From Hemerocallis citrina (taxonomy: Eukaryota; Streptophyta; Magnoliopsida; Asparagales; Asphodelaceae), in assembly GCA_017893485.1 (NCBI GenBank), contig CM030360.1, positions 5,444,467-5,508,466 on the forward strand: a stretch of DNA of 64,000 bases, read 5' to 3'. Below, piece after piece: positions 53,894 to 64,000 of the stretch. Made by a program: the position numbers and the translations under genes. Below the pieces are notes generated by a model. It worked only from the letters and a program-made list of their open reading frames with translations, had not been told where the DNA came from and did not search any database. The stretch's first letter is position 1. Every line of letters begins with the position of its first letter.

Positions 53894-55720
53894 TTTAAAG
53901 AAGCAAGCTCAGTTACATATCTATATACCCTTAACAATCAAAATACCAGATATACAAGAATTTACTATTCATGCTTTGGTTGACACCGGAGCTGAAGCAA
54001 GTATGCTCCAAGACGTCTTTATTCCCCCACAATTTCGTACTCCATTAACCAAACCTGAAATGCTTAATGACTTTATGGGAAAATAATGCCCTATAACCCA
54101 TAATGTTATTGGTTTACAAGTACAAATTCCTGATCTACATAATCACTTTCAAACCTATTCGTTTGATTTTGGGTTACTACCCCAGGTTCTTGAAATAGAT
54201 TGCCTCCTTGGAATGGATAATCTTCATTTCTTTGAACCATTTAACACCCACTTTTTTCACTTTGACAATAGATTTATTCCGCGTATACCGTTATCTACCC
54301 CATTGGCACCTCATTATTCACCTGCAGCACAACGTGGTGATTTACCCATTTCATTAATACAACAAAATAAGCAACCCAAACCCGATACATATCCTTTGTT
54401 TCCAGCCAACAATTTGGAAACTTTGGTTCATAATATGTTGGAACCATTACATACAAATAATCCTTTAAAATGGTTTGAAAAAAGCCCAAGATATTGTAAA
54501 ATTGAATTATTAGAGCCACATAAAGACTCTATAGTTCGAGTAAACAGTATCATGGTTTCTCCGAAAGACAAAGAAGAATTTTCAAAACAAATCCAAGAAT
54601 TATTGGATTTAAATTTAATACAAAAAAGTTCAAGTCCTCATTCTTCTTCTGCATTTATTGTCAGAAATCATGCAGAGATAAAATGAGGAAAATCTCGAAT
54701 GGTAATCAATTATAGAAAATTAAATAATTTTACAAAATTTGATGGTTATTTTATTCCTTATGCTGAACAATTAGTTAAGCAGATACAGGGAGCAAAATAT
54801 TACAGCAAGTTTGATGCTAAGTCAGGTTACTGGCAATTAAAATTAGCAGATCAAATATCTATCGAGCTAACAGCCTTCAGCTGTCCACAAGGACATTTTG
54901 AATGGTTAGTTATGCCATTCGGATTGAAAAATGCCCCTCAAATCTTCCAAAAATGGATGAATTCAATATTTGGCCATTTACCCTATGTAGTGGTATATAT
55001 TGATGATATCCTTGTGTTCTCTAGTTCTGCTAAAAAACATAAACAACATTTACTAGCTGTAGCACAATTATTGCTAACACATGGCATAATCCTAAGTCCT
55101 AAAAAGATAGAACTGTTCAAAACAGAATAGAATTTTTAGGAAAATATATTAAGCAAGGAACAAAAGAGCTCCAGCAACATATTTATTCTAAAATTAGAGA
55201 GTTTCCTGAAACGTTTAAAACGTTAAAGGAACTTCAGAGCTTTTTAGGATTACTGAATTATGGAAGAAAATTTATACCAAATCTTTCTGCCAAAGTTCAA
55301 AACCTTCAACAAAAGCTAACTGAAGAACAAGCTAAGTATAAAATACAAACTGGTGAACAACCAAGGAGATGGAATACAGATAAAATTCCTATTCAACTCC
55401 AAGAGTCTGAAATATTGGAAATCCAAGAAATAAAGAAACTTGTTCAAGAACAAAAGATTCTTTATTTCCCTTTAGAAATAGAATCTTTAATTCTACAGAC
55501 AAACCCCTCAGAAAAATTCTGGGGTGGTGTCTTGATTGCGAAACACAAAGAAATAGTTGCTTATACTTCTGGAAAATTTGACAAGACGCAAATCAAATAT
55601 TCCACTTATGATAAAGAATTACTTGCTATTAAGTTAGCTCTTAAAAGCCTAAAAATTTATGTCTTATATCGACAATTTACTATTGAGACAGATAATAAAT
55701 CTGTTGCTCAATTTTTTTAA
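53877..55720 (+). pseudogene. Viral aspartic protease, reverse transcriptase and RNase H, broken
   Basis: Protease: 53877-54086 with VDTGAEASML, ended by a TAA that is not shared by the fragment at 49316-49648. A spacer follows (54213-54686). RT: 54699-55130 with SKFDAKSGYWQ, MPFGLKNAPQIFQ and the catalytic YIDDIL. RNase H: 55415-55720 with YSTYDKELLAI and TDNKS. Stops at 54684-54686, 55128-55130 and 55718-55720 and frame changes break the chain. By family it copies the pregenomic RNA into DNA. Confidence 0.92.
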
Positions 55721-56096
55721 AAAAGAAAACTTGTAATAATCCTGAAGAAAATTTTCGAAGGATTAAACTTGCAATTTATTTAGAAATGTTTTCTTATGAT
55801 ATAAAATATATTCCAGGATATACTAATCATATTGCTGATCTTCTTTCCAGGCCATGAATGAAGACAATGATTTTACCAAGAAACTGCAAGAGTTATTAGA
55901 ACAAATAAAGAGATAGGAGGCCTGGCAGCAAGCAGGCTCCAAAAAAGCTGCTAAAGTCTCCACTAAGACTGGCACATCCTCTACTCCCATAGGAGTAGAA
56001 AACAAGGCCCAACAGGCCAAACAGACCCAACAGGTCACTGCCTCCACAGAGGCAAAAGTAACAGCTTCCATAGAAGCAAAGAAATCCTTTGTTCCA
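55721..56096 (+). other. Viral RNase H tail and spacer to the 3' ORF
   Basis: The end of the RNase H homology (to about 55857) is out of frame. After it comes a Lys/Ala/Thr-rich frame that may be the N-terminal part of the next protein, since the frame of the 3' ORF is open upstream of its first Met with similar composition. Confidence 0.45.
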
Positions 56097-57341
56097 TTGA
56101 CCAAAGGAAAAACACCAGTATCAATAGAACCTAAAAGAACGTTTGCAGCCTCTCTAGTAAAAGATTGGTACAATCTAGAAATAAAACATCATGAGCCAAA
56201 TCTATATGACAAGTTTAATGGTTGTTTCAGGTCAGTTCAATCCGCCGACTTTAGAGGAGCAAACTTCTGGCTAACAAAGCTAGAGAAGGATCTTCTAGAT
56301 AGAACGTTCGAACTTCGACATCAACAACAGAAGTATACAGAGATACAACAATTAGTCTTAAGAATGACACAATTCTCTTCTTCATCAAGGTCAGAAGCAT
56401 TGAATAAAAAAGAAGTTTCTTTATTCTCTGGACAAACTCCAGAGCAAAGAAGTCTTCAAGAAATATTTAATCAAATGGATACTTCAGATCTAATCAGTCT
56501 GAGAATCCAGGATTTTCTCGACTTGCTAAAAGTATTACAAATCCAAAATGATAAAACCAAAGAGCTTGAGGCAGAAATGACAGTCCAAAACATGATCTCA
56601 ATGTATCAACAAAATCTGTTGGATGATACTCGCCTCCTCAACTTCTTTAAACAATTAGAGGACACAGAAATTGCATCCTTTTTTACAGATGAGGATGTTA
56701 TTCTTGACTCTAATCAACATCCAAGACCAAGACTGATAGCATGTTTTCATGAAATTCCTAAATATCAAAAGCATATTCGAAAAGGAACAGTTCATGAAAT
56801 TTATGTTAATACAAACAACCCAGAAGACTACCAGAATTGTATTCCTGAAATATGCAAAGTAAAACTCGCAGAATACTCAAATAGGTTCCAGACAATTTTT
56901 CTTTTCCGAATCTGGTCAGTATGGGAAGAAAGACAGTACATCAAATTATTTTCCTCTATTCAACTTTGGGAGTTAGAAAGAGTTACAGAAGAACCTCAAC
57001 ACCAAATTCTTAAGTTCAATAAAAAACAGTTCGATAAGGAGAAGGAGCGCCTAGAAGCTGCTTATGATTTTTTTGAAAGAGTAGACTATGTTGCCACCAT
57101 AGGTGTGCACTCCATTCATGAAGGCAAAAATATTTTGCTAATAGACAAATTATCCGCATTCGAAGATTCTGGACAGCGGATCAAGAAAGCCGAAGCCTTC
57201 CTTACCTCGCTACATTTGGGCCGAATTGGGAGCCTTGCACAAGAAGACTATTTGAACAAACTAGAAAATTATAGAAAAGGACAAGACTATGACGCGGCAA
57301 GCACTGGAGACATGCTTACAGAAGAAGCAAACACTAATTAA
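56097..57341 (+). CDS. Viral 3' ORF, 414 codons, possibly the inclusion-body/transactivator protein
   Basis: The longest intact frame in the viral copy. It starts MTKGKTPVSIEPKR, continues with FAASLVKDWYNLE, and is polar and helical, with Gln/Glu-rich coils near residues 70-190. No catalytic motif is visible. By position after RT-RNase H and before the intergenic promoter it matches the transactivator/viroplasmin ORF of caulimovirus-like genomes, but I could not see the usual core motif. Its last bases lie in the terminal repeat, where the solo LTR is inserted 19 bp downstream. Confidence 0.6.
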   Translation: MTKGKTPVSIEPKRTFAASLVKDWYNLEIKHHEPNLYDKFNGCFRSVQSADFRGANFWLTKLEKDLLDRTFELRHQQQKYTEIQQLVLRMTQFSSSSRSEALNKKEVSLFSGQTPEQRSLQEIFNQMDTSDLISLRIQDFLDLLKVLQIQNDKTKELEAEMTVQNMISMYQQNLLDDTRLLNFFKQLEDTEIASFFTDEDVILDSNQHPRPRLIACFHEIPKYQKHIRKGTVHEIYVNTNNPEDYQNCIPEICKVKLAEYSNRFQTIFLFRIWSVWEERQYIKLFSSIQLWELERVTEEPQHQILKFNKKQFDKEKERLEAAYDFFERVDYVATIGVHSIHEGKNILLIDKLSAFEDSGQRIKKAEAFLTSLHLGRIGSLAQEDYLNKLENYRKGQDYDAASTGDMLTEEANTN

Positions 57342-57359
57342 AGCATGGTGGGCCAACCT
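57305..57359 (+). repeat. Right terminal direct repeat of pararetrovirus B, first part
   Basis: The first 55 bases of the 346-bp repeat, cut by the solo LTR at 57360. Confidence 0.88.
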
Positions 57360-60300
57360 TGTAACACCCCGCAAAATTGGAAATTACAATTTTGCCCCTG
57401 GGTGTTACGCACGTATATTTTTGTAATGTGTTTCACTACACATTTTGGATTCGTACTATTTATACATTTTCCGTATTGATTTCAGTCAACTAAAATATAA
57501 TATTTCAATCCCTAGGATTTACGTGCTTTTTACGTGTTTTGATGCACATGTTTTCACCACTACGTACAATGTTTTCTATAGGTTTAAATTATTTATTTTT
57601 ATGTATTTAAATCTATTTTATAAAATGAAAATTTATTTTCCCCTTGTTTTGATTAAAACGCATTTTTTTTGATTTTCTGCACATACAATGCACGTGTCTT
57701 CTACGTGCAGTGATTTCATCATAAATTACATAAAATTTGTAAATATATTTTTCTTATATTATTTACGATTATATTTAGTAAATTTTCATTGATAAAAATC
57801 AATTTCGCATTTTCATGTTTTGCGTGCGACGCACGTGTTTTCGGTAAACGTATTTGGAAATATTTATTTTCAAAATAAATTCCGGAGTATGTGTAACACC
57901 GTGATTTTTAATAATATAGTGACAGTAAATACAGTTGATATATAGGTGTATGTTAAAAGGAATTATATGGTTACACTGATTGGTAAGATATATATGGTAG
58001 GATGTATATATAAGTGTGATGGTGAAGGTGGGCCCACGGTGAGAATCAAGTCATGCATATGGGCTGGATATTATTGTTTGGAAGCATAATGGTATATAAA
58101 TGAATTAGGAGATGGGCTTGGCATATATGGATTAATAGGTATATAAATAAATAGTGTGAAATTGTAATTGGAAATGGGGGCCCACCTTTGTTGAACAGCA
58201 AAGCATGCTGTTTACTGTGCATAGCCGGTTTGGTATATGCTGAGGGTAGGCCGGATTTTTGTAGTAGGGAGAGGAAAAGTTGTAGGTTATGGAGTTAAGT
58301 TTTGAAGAGTGGGAAGATGAAGAGTTAGGAGTTAGGGAAGTTAAGAAAGTGAAGAGGTGAGAATTAATTTTAGTAATTTATTAGGTGTGTAATTTTGTAA
58401 TTTGAACCCTAGCAAAATCCTATAAATAGCCCCATCCTCTTCTCTTTTGTCCACACCAAAATAAAATAAATAAGAGTAAGAAAAAGAAAGAGAGAAAAGA
58501 AAAGAGAAGAAGAAAGAAAGAAAGAAAAAGAAAGAGAGAAGAGAGTTTTGTGCTTGGAGTCCATTGCTAGGAAGAGAAGAGCTAGGAATCCTTGAAGCTA
58601 GAAGTGGTGATCATTCTTTCAATCGTTCAAACTTCAATCAAGGTGGGTGTTCTCCTACTTTCTAATTTTTAGAATGTACATGCTAATAAAAGTGAATGAG
58701 TGGTTTTGATAAAATAGAATATCTATGATATGATTGTGGTGAGATTAATAATGAATCATGCTATGTTGACAAATAGATTAACATTGTGTTAATTAGTGAT
58801 CATATGCTTTCTAATTGTAGGGGTTGTATGCCTAAATAGTAGTATAATTTTGATATGAAAATTAGAAGATAAATTCATGTTTTCATATATGTTTAAGGAT
58901 AGAAATGTTAACATTTGTTTAAAGAGCAAAGTATTTGTTTTGTTACTTGCACATGAGAAGAGAAATTGTAGTTTGCATGTTAATATAGAAACTAGTAATT
59001 TTAAAAGTATTTGGAGAGATTTCCCTTATAGTTAAAAGAAGTTTTTGCAAAGTGAAATGAGTATAAATAATTTATTTTAAATTATTGTAAGAGATTTTGT
59101 GTTCGAAACTTGATTGTCACTTTTACCTTTAAATTCTTTTGATTAAATTTTCGAAACCGAGTTCAACATCTATTCTCTTCACCTTATGAAATTGACAACA
59201 AGCCTGGATGGACAAGGCTAGGGACTCAAGGCATTTAGGGTATTAACCCCACTTTGTTTTCTTTTTTAAATAAAATTACTTAGAACAGAAGATTTATACA
59301 TATAAGTTTCTGTTCGAGAATGGAACAGCCAAGTCCATTTGGACTCTTGGCTGTCGGTCTGAGCTATGGGCTTTGGCTGGGCGTCCATGGGTTCGAAACC
59401 CTATAGCCGCAACTCTTTTTTTTGGGTTTTAATGATATTTTTTGGAGTTTAATACCACTAAAAAATTGGAGAAAGAACCCATTACTCATATAAAATGAAT
59501 TGCAAATTTTTAAGAGATGGTTTCTGGTATATATTTTTTTAGTGTAAAATGAAAAAAAAAGATTTGAGAAGATAATTTTGTGGTGAAAAGTAGTATACTT
59601 TATAAATTGATTTTTTTTTATATAGAAGAATTGCACTCGTATCAAGTTTAAGAAATATTTTGTGAATTGAAATATTGTGATAACTTAGATTTGTGTAACA
59701 ATTCATGTAGAGAAATTGAGTTCTTGAAATGAATGATTGTTTAAAAAAGAATGTGAATAAACAACTAGAACTTGAATAGTGTCGAGACTGTGTTTATTTT
59801 GTGATGATTTGAAATTGTTAATAATATTTCATTGTGTTCTTGAAGAAAAATTATCCGCTTCCAAGGTTAGGAATGAATAGATTATGAATAATGATGAGAC
59901 TATGCTTACTTGTGATTAAGTTGAAAGAAGAAATTATTTAAGTTTAATACATGATTATGAAAGGGTGTGAATACCCATGCTTCTTGTACATGAAAGTTTA
60001 TGATTTAGAGTTAGTAAGACCTCGATACCGGCATTATTGAAAGAAATATTTGAGATATGATTTGGAGATATGGCCATGGGGCTATCTCGCATTTGTTTAT
60101 TAAGTCCGATAGGAGGTAAAACTAATTCTTTGAATGGAAATTATTCATGTCTTGAACTTAAGAAAATTTAGGCACATAAATGAAGATGTAGTAAACTTAG
60201 GAAAACGTAAGTGGGGTGCTCTATATAGTCGGCGGTGGACTCCAAGACTATAGACCCAGTTGGTGGACTGAGGTTGCCCTGTGGGAGACGGATTATTATA

Positions 60301-61101
60301 TTTTAATCCGGGACTATGAGGACGGGTCGGCGGTGGACTCCAAGATCTTGAGTAGTCGGATGGATGAGTTTTTGTGTTTACCGTATCCAATGTATATATA
60401 TATATATACTGGGCTAGAGGGTCACATACGGGACGATTCGCACGATGTGGAATCTGTTATAACAGCCAGCGGTGGACTCCAAGGCTGGGATTCAAATTCG
60501 TGGAATAGTCTGAACTTTGTTTTGCTACCGGGTAGTTTTCATGGCGAGGGATCGAGCCCTTTATGGTGGAGTACGTAGGCGCTTGCTCTCGGACCTATGT
60601 AGTATGGGATGCATAGAATCCGAACAAGTGTGCATTAGTGTCATCCTAGTGTAGAATGGTATGCATTAGGCATTAAGACATGACATACACTTATGTTTAG
60701 AACAATCACTTTTGACACTTTACTTGTTCATTCAATCTTTTTGTGATTTGTTAAAGTATGAGATCGTTATACTATTCCCGGCATAGAGAGGATAGCCGTG
60801 TATAACATTTCGTCAGTTGTAAGTGACTGACGTGCCCACAGATTGACATGCAGGTAATGAACTATTCATGGAGTTATAAAATGGATATGTTGTTGCTGTT
60901 TAGAAGTTAAAGATGTTGCAAATGATGCTAAAGTTATACAAGTTGTATTTCATTGTTGTAATCTTTTATTCTTCCGCTGTGTAAAGGAACTCTGATGTAT
61001 TGTGAATGAAAAGTTTCAAATTCCTTGTAAAATTGTACGAAGTGAAGTAAAGATCCTGTGAGATATCGAATTTATCCTTATTTGAAATTCAGGGTGTTAC
61101 A
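57360..61101 (+). mobile_element. Solo LTR (gypsy, TGTAACACCCCGC family) in the viral repeat
   Basis: It begins TGTAACACCCCGCAAAAT and ends CAGGGTGTTACA, with AACCT on both sides (57355-57359, 61102-61106). The left viral repeat at 49700 shows the uninterrupted target. At 3,742 bp it is larger than most LTRs. The 3' part (CCGGCATAGAGAGGATAG, CGTCAGTT...CTGACG) is homologous to the LTRs at 24193 and 37160. It holds a second LTR-like start at about 57894 and five or so GGTGGACTCCAAG repeats (60230-60490). Confidence 0.9.
59350..59420 (+). repeat. Polymerase III box-like sequence within the solo LTR (weak)
   Basis: A B-box match GGGTTCGAAACCC (59389-59401) lies about 35 bases after GGTCTGAGCTATGGGC and is followed by a run of T. 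This could be a tRNA-derived SINE fragment or chance. It has no match in the related LTRs here that I could see. Confidence 0.3.
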
Positions 61102-61106
61102 AACCT

Positions 61107-61397
61107 ACACACTGAAGTAATAATAATTAAAGGACAGCTCAAAAGCCTCAATAATTCAAAGCCAGCACATGCTTCCATAAGAAGATTCAATCTTATCTGC
61201 CAGCACACAATATTCCCTCTTATCCGCCAGCACACAAGATTCGATCTGATCAACCAGCTTATGAGAAGCCCCTAGAGTCTTGGTATTACTATAAATAAGG
61301 CCCTCTGGCCAACCTTGTAAGATATCAGAAATCCTTTCTTCTTTTCTTTTGTGAGTACGAGTGCTTGTTTTTAAGTTTTTGTGTGTGCGCAAAATTG
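61107..61397 (+). repeat. Right terminal direct repeat of pararetrovirus B, second part
   Basis: The remaining 291 bases of the 346-bp repeat, with a second TATAAATA at 61290-61297. The viral sequence stops at CAAAATTG, the base before an LTR-like fragment begins. Confidence 0.88.
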
Positions 61398-62874
61398 TGT
61401 CGCCCGGGATCCTAATCCCGTTATTCTTTTATATTCAGAATCGTCTCCTAACAGGCAAGCGTCTCTTGAACTTATTTTTATTGTTTCTAGTTCAAAAAAA
61501 CACTCCTTGAAATCCGGCAAGTAGTAATCAAATTGAATATCATATTTAATTGAACTCCATTGTTTATTTATTGTACCATGTTATTGATTCATAGTCTTCT
61601 CATCTTGTTATTATTGTTGACTTCAATCCCAAACCATAAATTTATTGTACTATTAAATATTCACATATACTGCCTTGTCATTTGCTTGACTTTGTACTGA
61701 GATTTCGACCCGGTTCCTGACACAGAAACTTAAGACATTGCATATAAAAATTGTAGTACACTTAGTCCATATAGTGTTATGTTTTGCATGTAAACTGTGT
61801 TTTCCATATTTAATGAATTGGACCATGTATATTTCATGTATTGTATAGTCTTGATATCATCTTGAAATTGTACTAGTGTTACCGGTCTTATCAATTATAC
61901 CTGTTGCATGAGTATTGATACCATCGTCCACATTGATCACATGCATGTTCATAAATGATTGTTAATAAAATGATAACAAGTCGGGGTTAAGGTTTGACTA
62001 AGGTAGTTGATAATATAATAACTGTACTCGGGAATGTGGGGCCCGTGTTTCCCAAATTATCGTTATAGTCATTTTGCAAGAAATTGCAAATGACCAGTGT
62101 TATTGCCATCTTGCAAGAAATTGCAAATGGTCAGTGTTATCTTCATTATGCAAGAAATTATAAATAGCCAGTGTTATCATTATTGTGCACAAAATTGCTC
62201 AATAGCCAGTGATTATTATTGAAATGTTGTATTGTGCCGAGTACATGATCTATAGAATCTACCATCTTTGTTTAAACGAAATTGATTGTATGCATAGAAT
62301 CTGTAGTATGAGATGCAGTAGTACGTGCATTAGTTATGATTAAAATGAATAATAGACTCATAGACATAAATGAACATTGAACATTAACACTAATACTGAA
62401 TACTAGTTATTAAACACTGATTCCTGATTCTAAATTATTGATTATCAACTTTTGATTTTGTTACCGTTTATCATTTATTGACTCCAATATCGTTCCAATT
62501 TCTGTTCTTGTTATATAGTTCTTTATTTTCTATTTTACTGCTTCCTACTACTTGTCGCCCGAAGCTTGCTCTAATGGGTTCTCTTTCTCTTTCTTTTGAG
62601 TTATGTTATACAGGTACAGTGATGGGTAACCGAAAGGAACTCGTCGAACTGTTACCGCATTGCATATTCTCGAGCTTTTTGGTAAGTTCTTATATTCTAG
62701 ATTTGGTTATTGAATTTTATTCTCGTTTATGTGATTATGTTTTCTGCGTGGTTGTGATTATTTCTTTTCATGTTGTTGAGTTAGGACTGGTACATCTTAT
62801 GGATGATGTTAAAATCATTCGCTGGGCCATGTCACGTGCTCGTATTTCCATATTTTGGAAAGCGGGGCGTGACA
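61398..62874 (-). mobile_element. LTR fragment of the TGTCACGCCCCG family, minus strand
   Basis: On the minus strand it starts TGTCACGCCCCGCTTTCC at 62874 and matches the solo LTR at 25288 in blocks, such as ACCTGTATAACATAACTCAA and GAACCGGGTCGAAATCTCAG against its counterparts near 25640 and 27090. The plus-strand left edge TGTCGCCCGGG has no match there, and the flanks (AATTG, GGTCG) are not duplicates, so it is truncated or rearranged. A tandem array of CAAGAAATTGCAAAT...CAGTGTTAT units lies at about 62080-62200. Confidence 0.7.
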
Positions 62875-63764
62875 GGTCGGGTTGCGGGTTTGGGTTCGTT
62901 TTTTTTTGTTTTTGGAAATGAGTGTTAGGGTTTTGGTAGAAAGAAAATTGTGTTTCAGGTATTTGGCATTGGGTTCGGGTATTTATTAGAAGTGGGTAGG
63001 GTTAGGGTTTTGGAGCGGGTCAGGTATGCAAAAAAAAAAAAAAAGAAGATTGCGACTAGGGTATTTAGAGTTGGAAGAGAGGGAGAGAAAGGGAAACTAG
63101 GGTTAGCAGAGGTGGGTTCGGGAGTGCGGTGGCTAGGGTTGACAACCTTGCTGTTGTTGTTGAGGATGGTAGCTAGGGTTTCGGGAGGTAGTTGTTGGGC
63201 AGGGGATTGTTGGGGGCTGTCGAGATTTGGATGTGGGAGACTCAGTGGCGAAGGTGAGGGAGTGGTGATGGTTGTTCTTGTTGTTGTTGTTTGTGTGGTT
63301 TGGGGAAGAAGGTGTTGCTGCTGCTGATTGTTTGTTTGGGTTGGGAAGAAGGCAGGGAGGTTGGTTGGGGAGTTTAGGGTTTGGGGTGGTCAGCGTTGAG
63401 TTGTTCGTCAGGAGTCAGGTTCGCCAAAGACGAATACGCGGGGGGGGGGCGTGTAGTTGCCGATGATGGGTGTTGCCGATGAAAGGTCACAGCCGATTAT
63501 GGATTTCGGGAAATTTTTCACCGATGTCAATGTTGGGGTTGAAGGAAAGGCTTTGGTTTCGGGGATTTTGTCGCTTGAGTTGTTGTTGTTGGTAGTCGCC
63601 AGAGTTGGAGTTGCCGGAGTTGAGAAGAAGGAAATTTTTGTAATTAGGGTTTTTGGATTTGATCAGGAGATGGAGATGTTGTCGACAGGAGGTGGAGTGA
63701 TTCCGATGAAGGCGGGAACCACTCCACCTCGATGATGATGAGAAAAATAGTACTGCCTTATAGG
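62875..63764. other. Unassigned G/T-rich segment
   Basis: G-rich on the plus strand (GGGTTAGGGTTTTGG, GTTGTTGTTGTT, a 9-G run near 63440). It looks like the untranslated leader of an LTR element or gene on the minus strand. Open frames of 125 and 92 codons are low in complexity and match nothing I know. Confidence 0.35.
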
Positions 63765-64000
63765 TGTAATGCCCCGGGTCCCGCTCAGCATTTTATCTAA
63801 TAACTGCTCACCACAAACTTGTCTCATAAAAGGTGTTATAGTTTATTAGTGACCTCTAATCCGAGACAATTATACATACACACATACACACACACACATA
63901 ATTAATCTCAAATCTCTCCGATATGGGATTAATTAAATCCCACATCTCTGTTCTCTCTCTCGTGAGAGAATCGCACAGCCAGGCCAACAGGGGGGCCCAT
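63765..64000 (+). mobile_element. Possible start of another LTR, cut by the window edge
   Basis: TGTAATGCCCCGGGTCCCGC resembles the TGTAACACCC and TGTCACGCCCC LTR starts in this window. Further on are a CA microsatellite (63875-63899) and CTCTCTCTCG near 63960. Without the other end this is only a suggestion. Confidence 0.35.

Larger units (their letters stand above)
49649..61397 (+). mobile_element. Endogenous pararetrovirus B, slightly over one genome length
   Basis: The same 346 bases occur at both ends: 49649-49994, and 57305-57359 plus 61107-61397 after the solo LTR is removed. The distance from one to the other is 7,656 bp, within the size range of Caulimoviridae genomes. The order is promoter, primer site, leader, small ORF, coat protein, dUTPase-like region, movement protein, protease-RT-RNase H, 3' ORF, promoter. 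No integrase is present, as expected. Gene order resembles cavemoviruses and solendoviruses. Many stops and frameshifts make it non-functional. Confidence 0.9.

Noticed and set aside
62478..63466. Frames of 147, 125 and 64 codons as host exons
   Set aside because: The first lies within an LTR fragment and the others are low-complexity G/T-rich translations without homology or splice signals that I could trust.

Overview
This is a stretch of nuclear genome from a flowering plant, probably a eudicot. It is AT-rich, has one spliced host gene, and is otherwise built from nested transposable elements of typical plant types plus integrated copies of a plant pararetrovirus (Caulimoviridae). No bacterial-type operons, rRNA or CRISPR were seen.

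Host gene (1-12875, minus strand). Nine short exons can be joined in a consistent reading frame into 245 codons of a TFIIB-family protein closest to BRF1, the TFIIIB subunit used by RNA polymerase III. It has an N-terminal zinc ribbon followed by two cyclin-fold repeats and runs off the left edge of the window. Its introns carry a PIF/Harbinger element (516-1805, TTA target duplication), a Harbinger-like MITE (3046-3393), a hAT element with an 8-bp duplication that carries a tRNA-Thr-like sequence and a transposase remnant (3570-5143), and small Helitrons (5266-6229, 8393-8661). An 11-kb Mutator-like element (13034-24011, 9-bp duplication) sits about 160 bp upstream of the start codon. It encodes a plant-mobile-domain protein and a decayed transposase facing each other, and has itself been hit by a 6.4-kb L1-type LINE (13904-20256).

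Retrotransposon region (24193-49016). A decayed Tekay/Del-type Ty3/gypsy element fills 24193-39720. Its 5' LTR contains a 3.0-kb solo LTR and its gag zinc knuckle is split by another solo LTR. It is followed by a (TA)n-associated long-terminal-inverted-repeat element (40325-41872), a copia-like LTR remnant (42227-43000), a long ATT microsatellite and a Tork/TNT1-like copia element on the minus strand (44127-49016).

Pararetrovirus region (43631-61397). The copia element lies inside a minus-strand viral fragment. Next come short rearranged viral fragments that form an inverted repeat, then a slightly more than unit-length viral copy on the plus strand (49649-61397). That copy has 346-bp terminal direct repeats carrying the viral promoter, and a 7,656-bp repeat-to-repeat distance. 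Its gene order is small ORF, coat protein with zinc knuckle, dUTPase-like region, movement protein, protease-RT-RNase H, then a 3' ORF. This fits a cavemovirus/solendovirus-like layout, and almost every ORF is broken. A 3.7-kb solo LTR (57360-61101) splits its right terminal repeat. The right edge holds LTR fragments and about 0.9 kb of unexplained G-rich sequence.

The nesting gives a relative history: host gene, then Mutator element, then LINE; and pararetrovirus, then copia and solo-LTR insertions.
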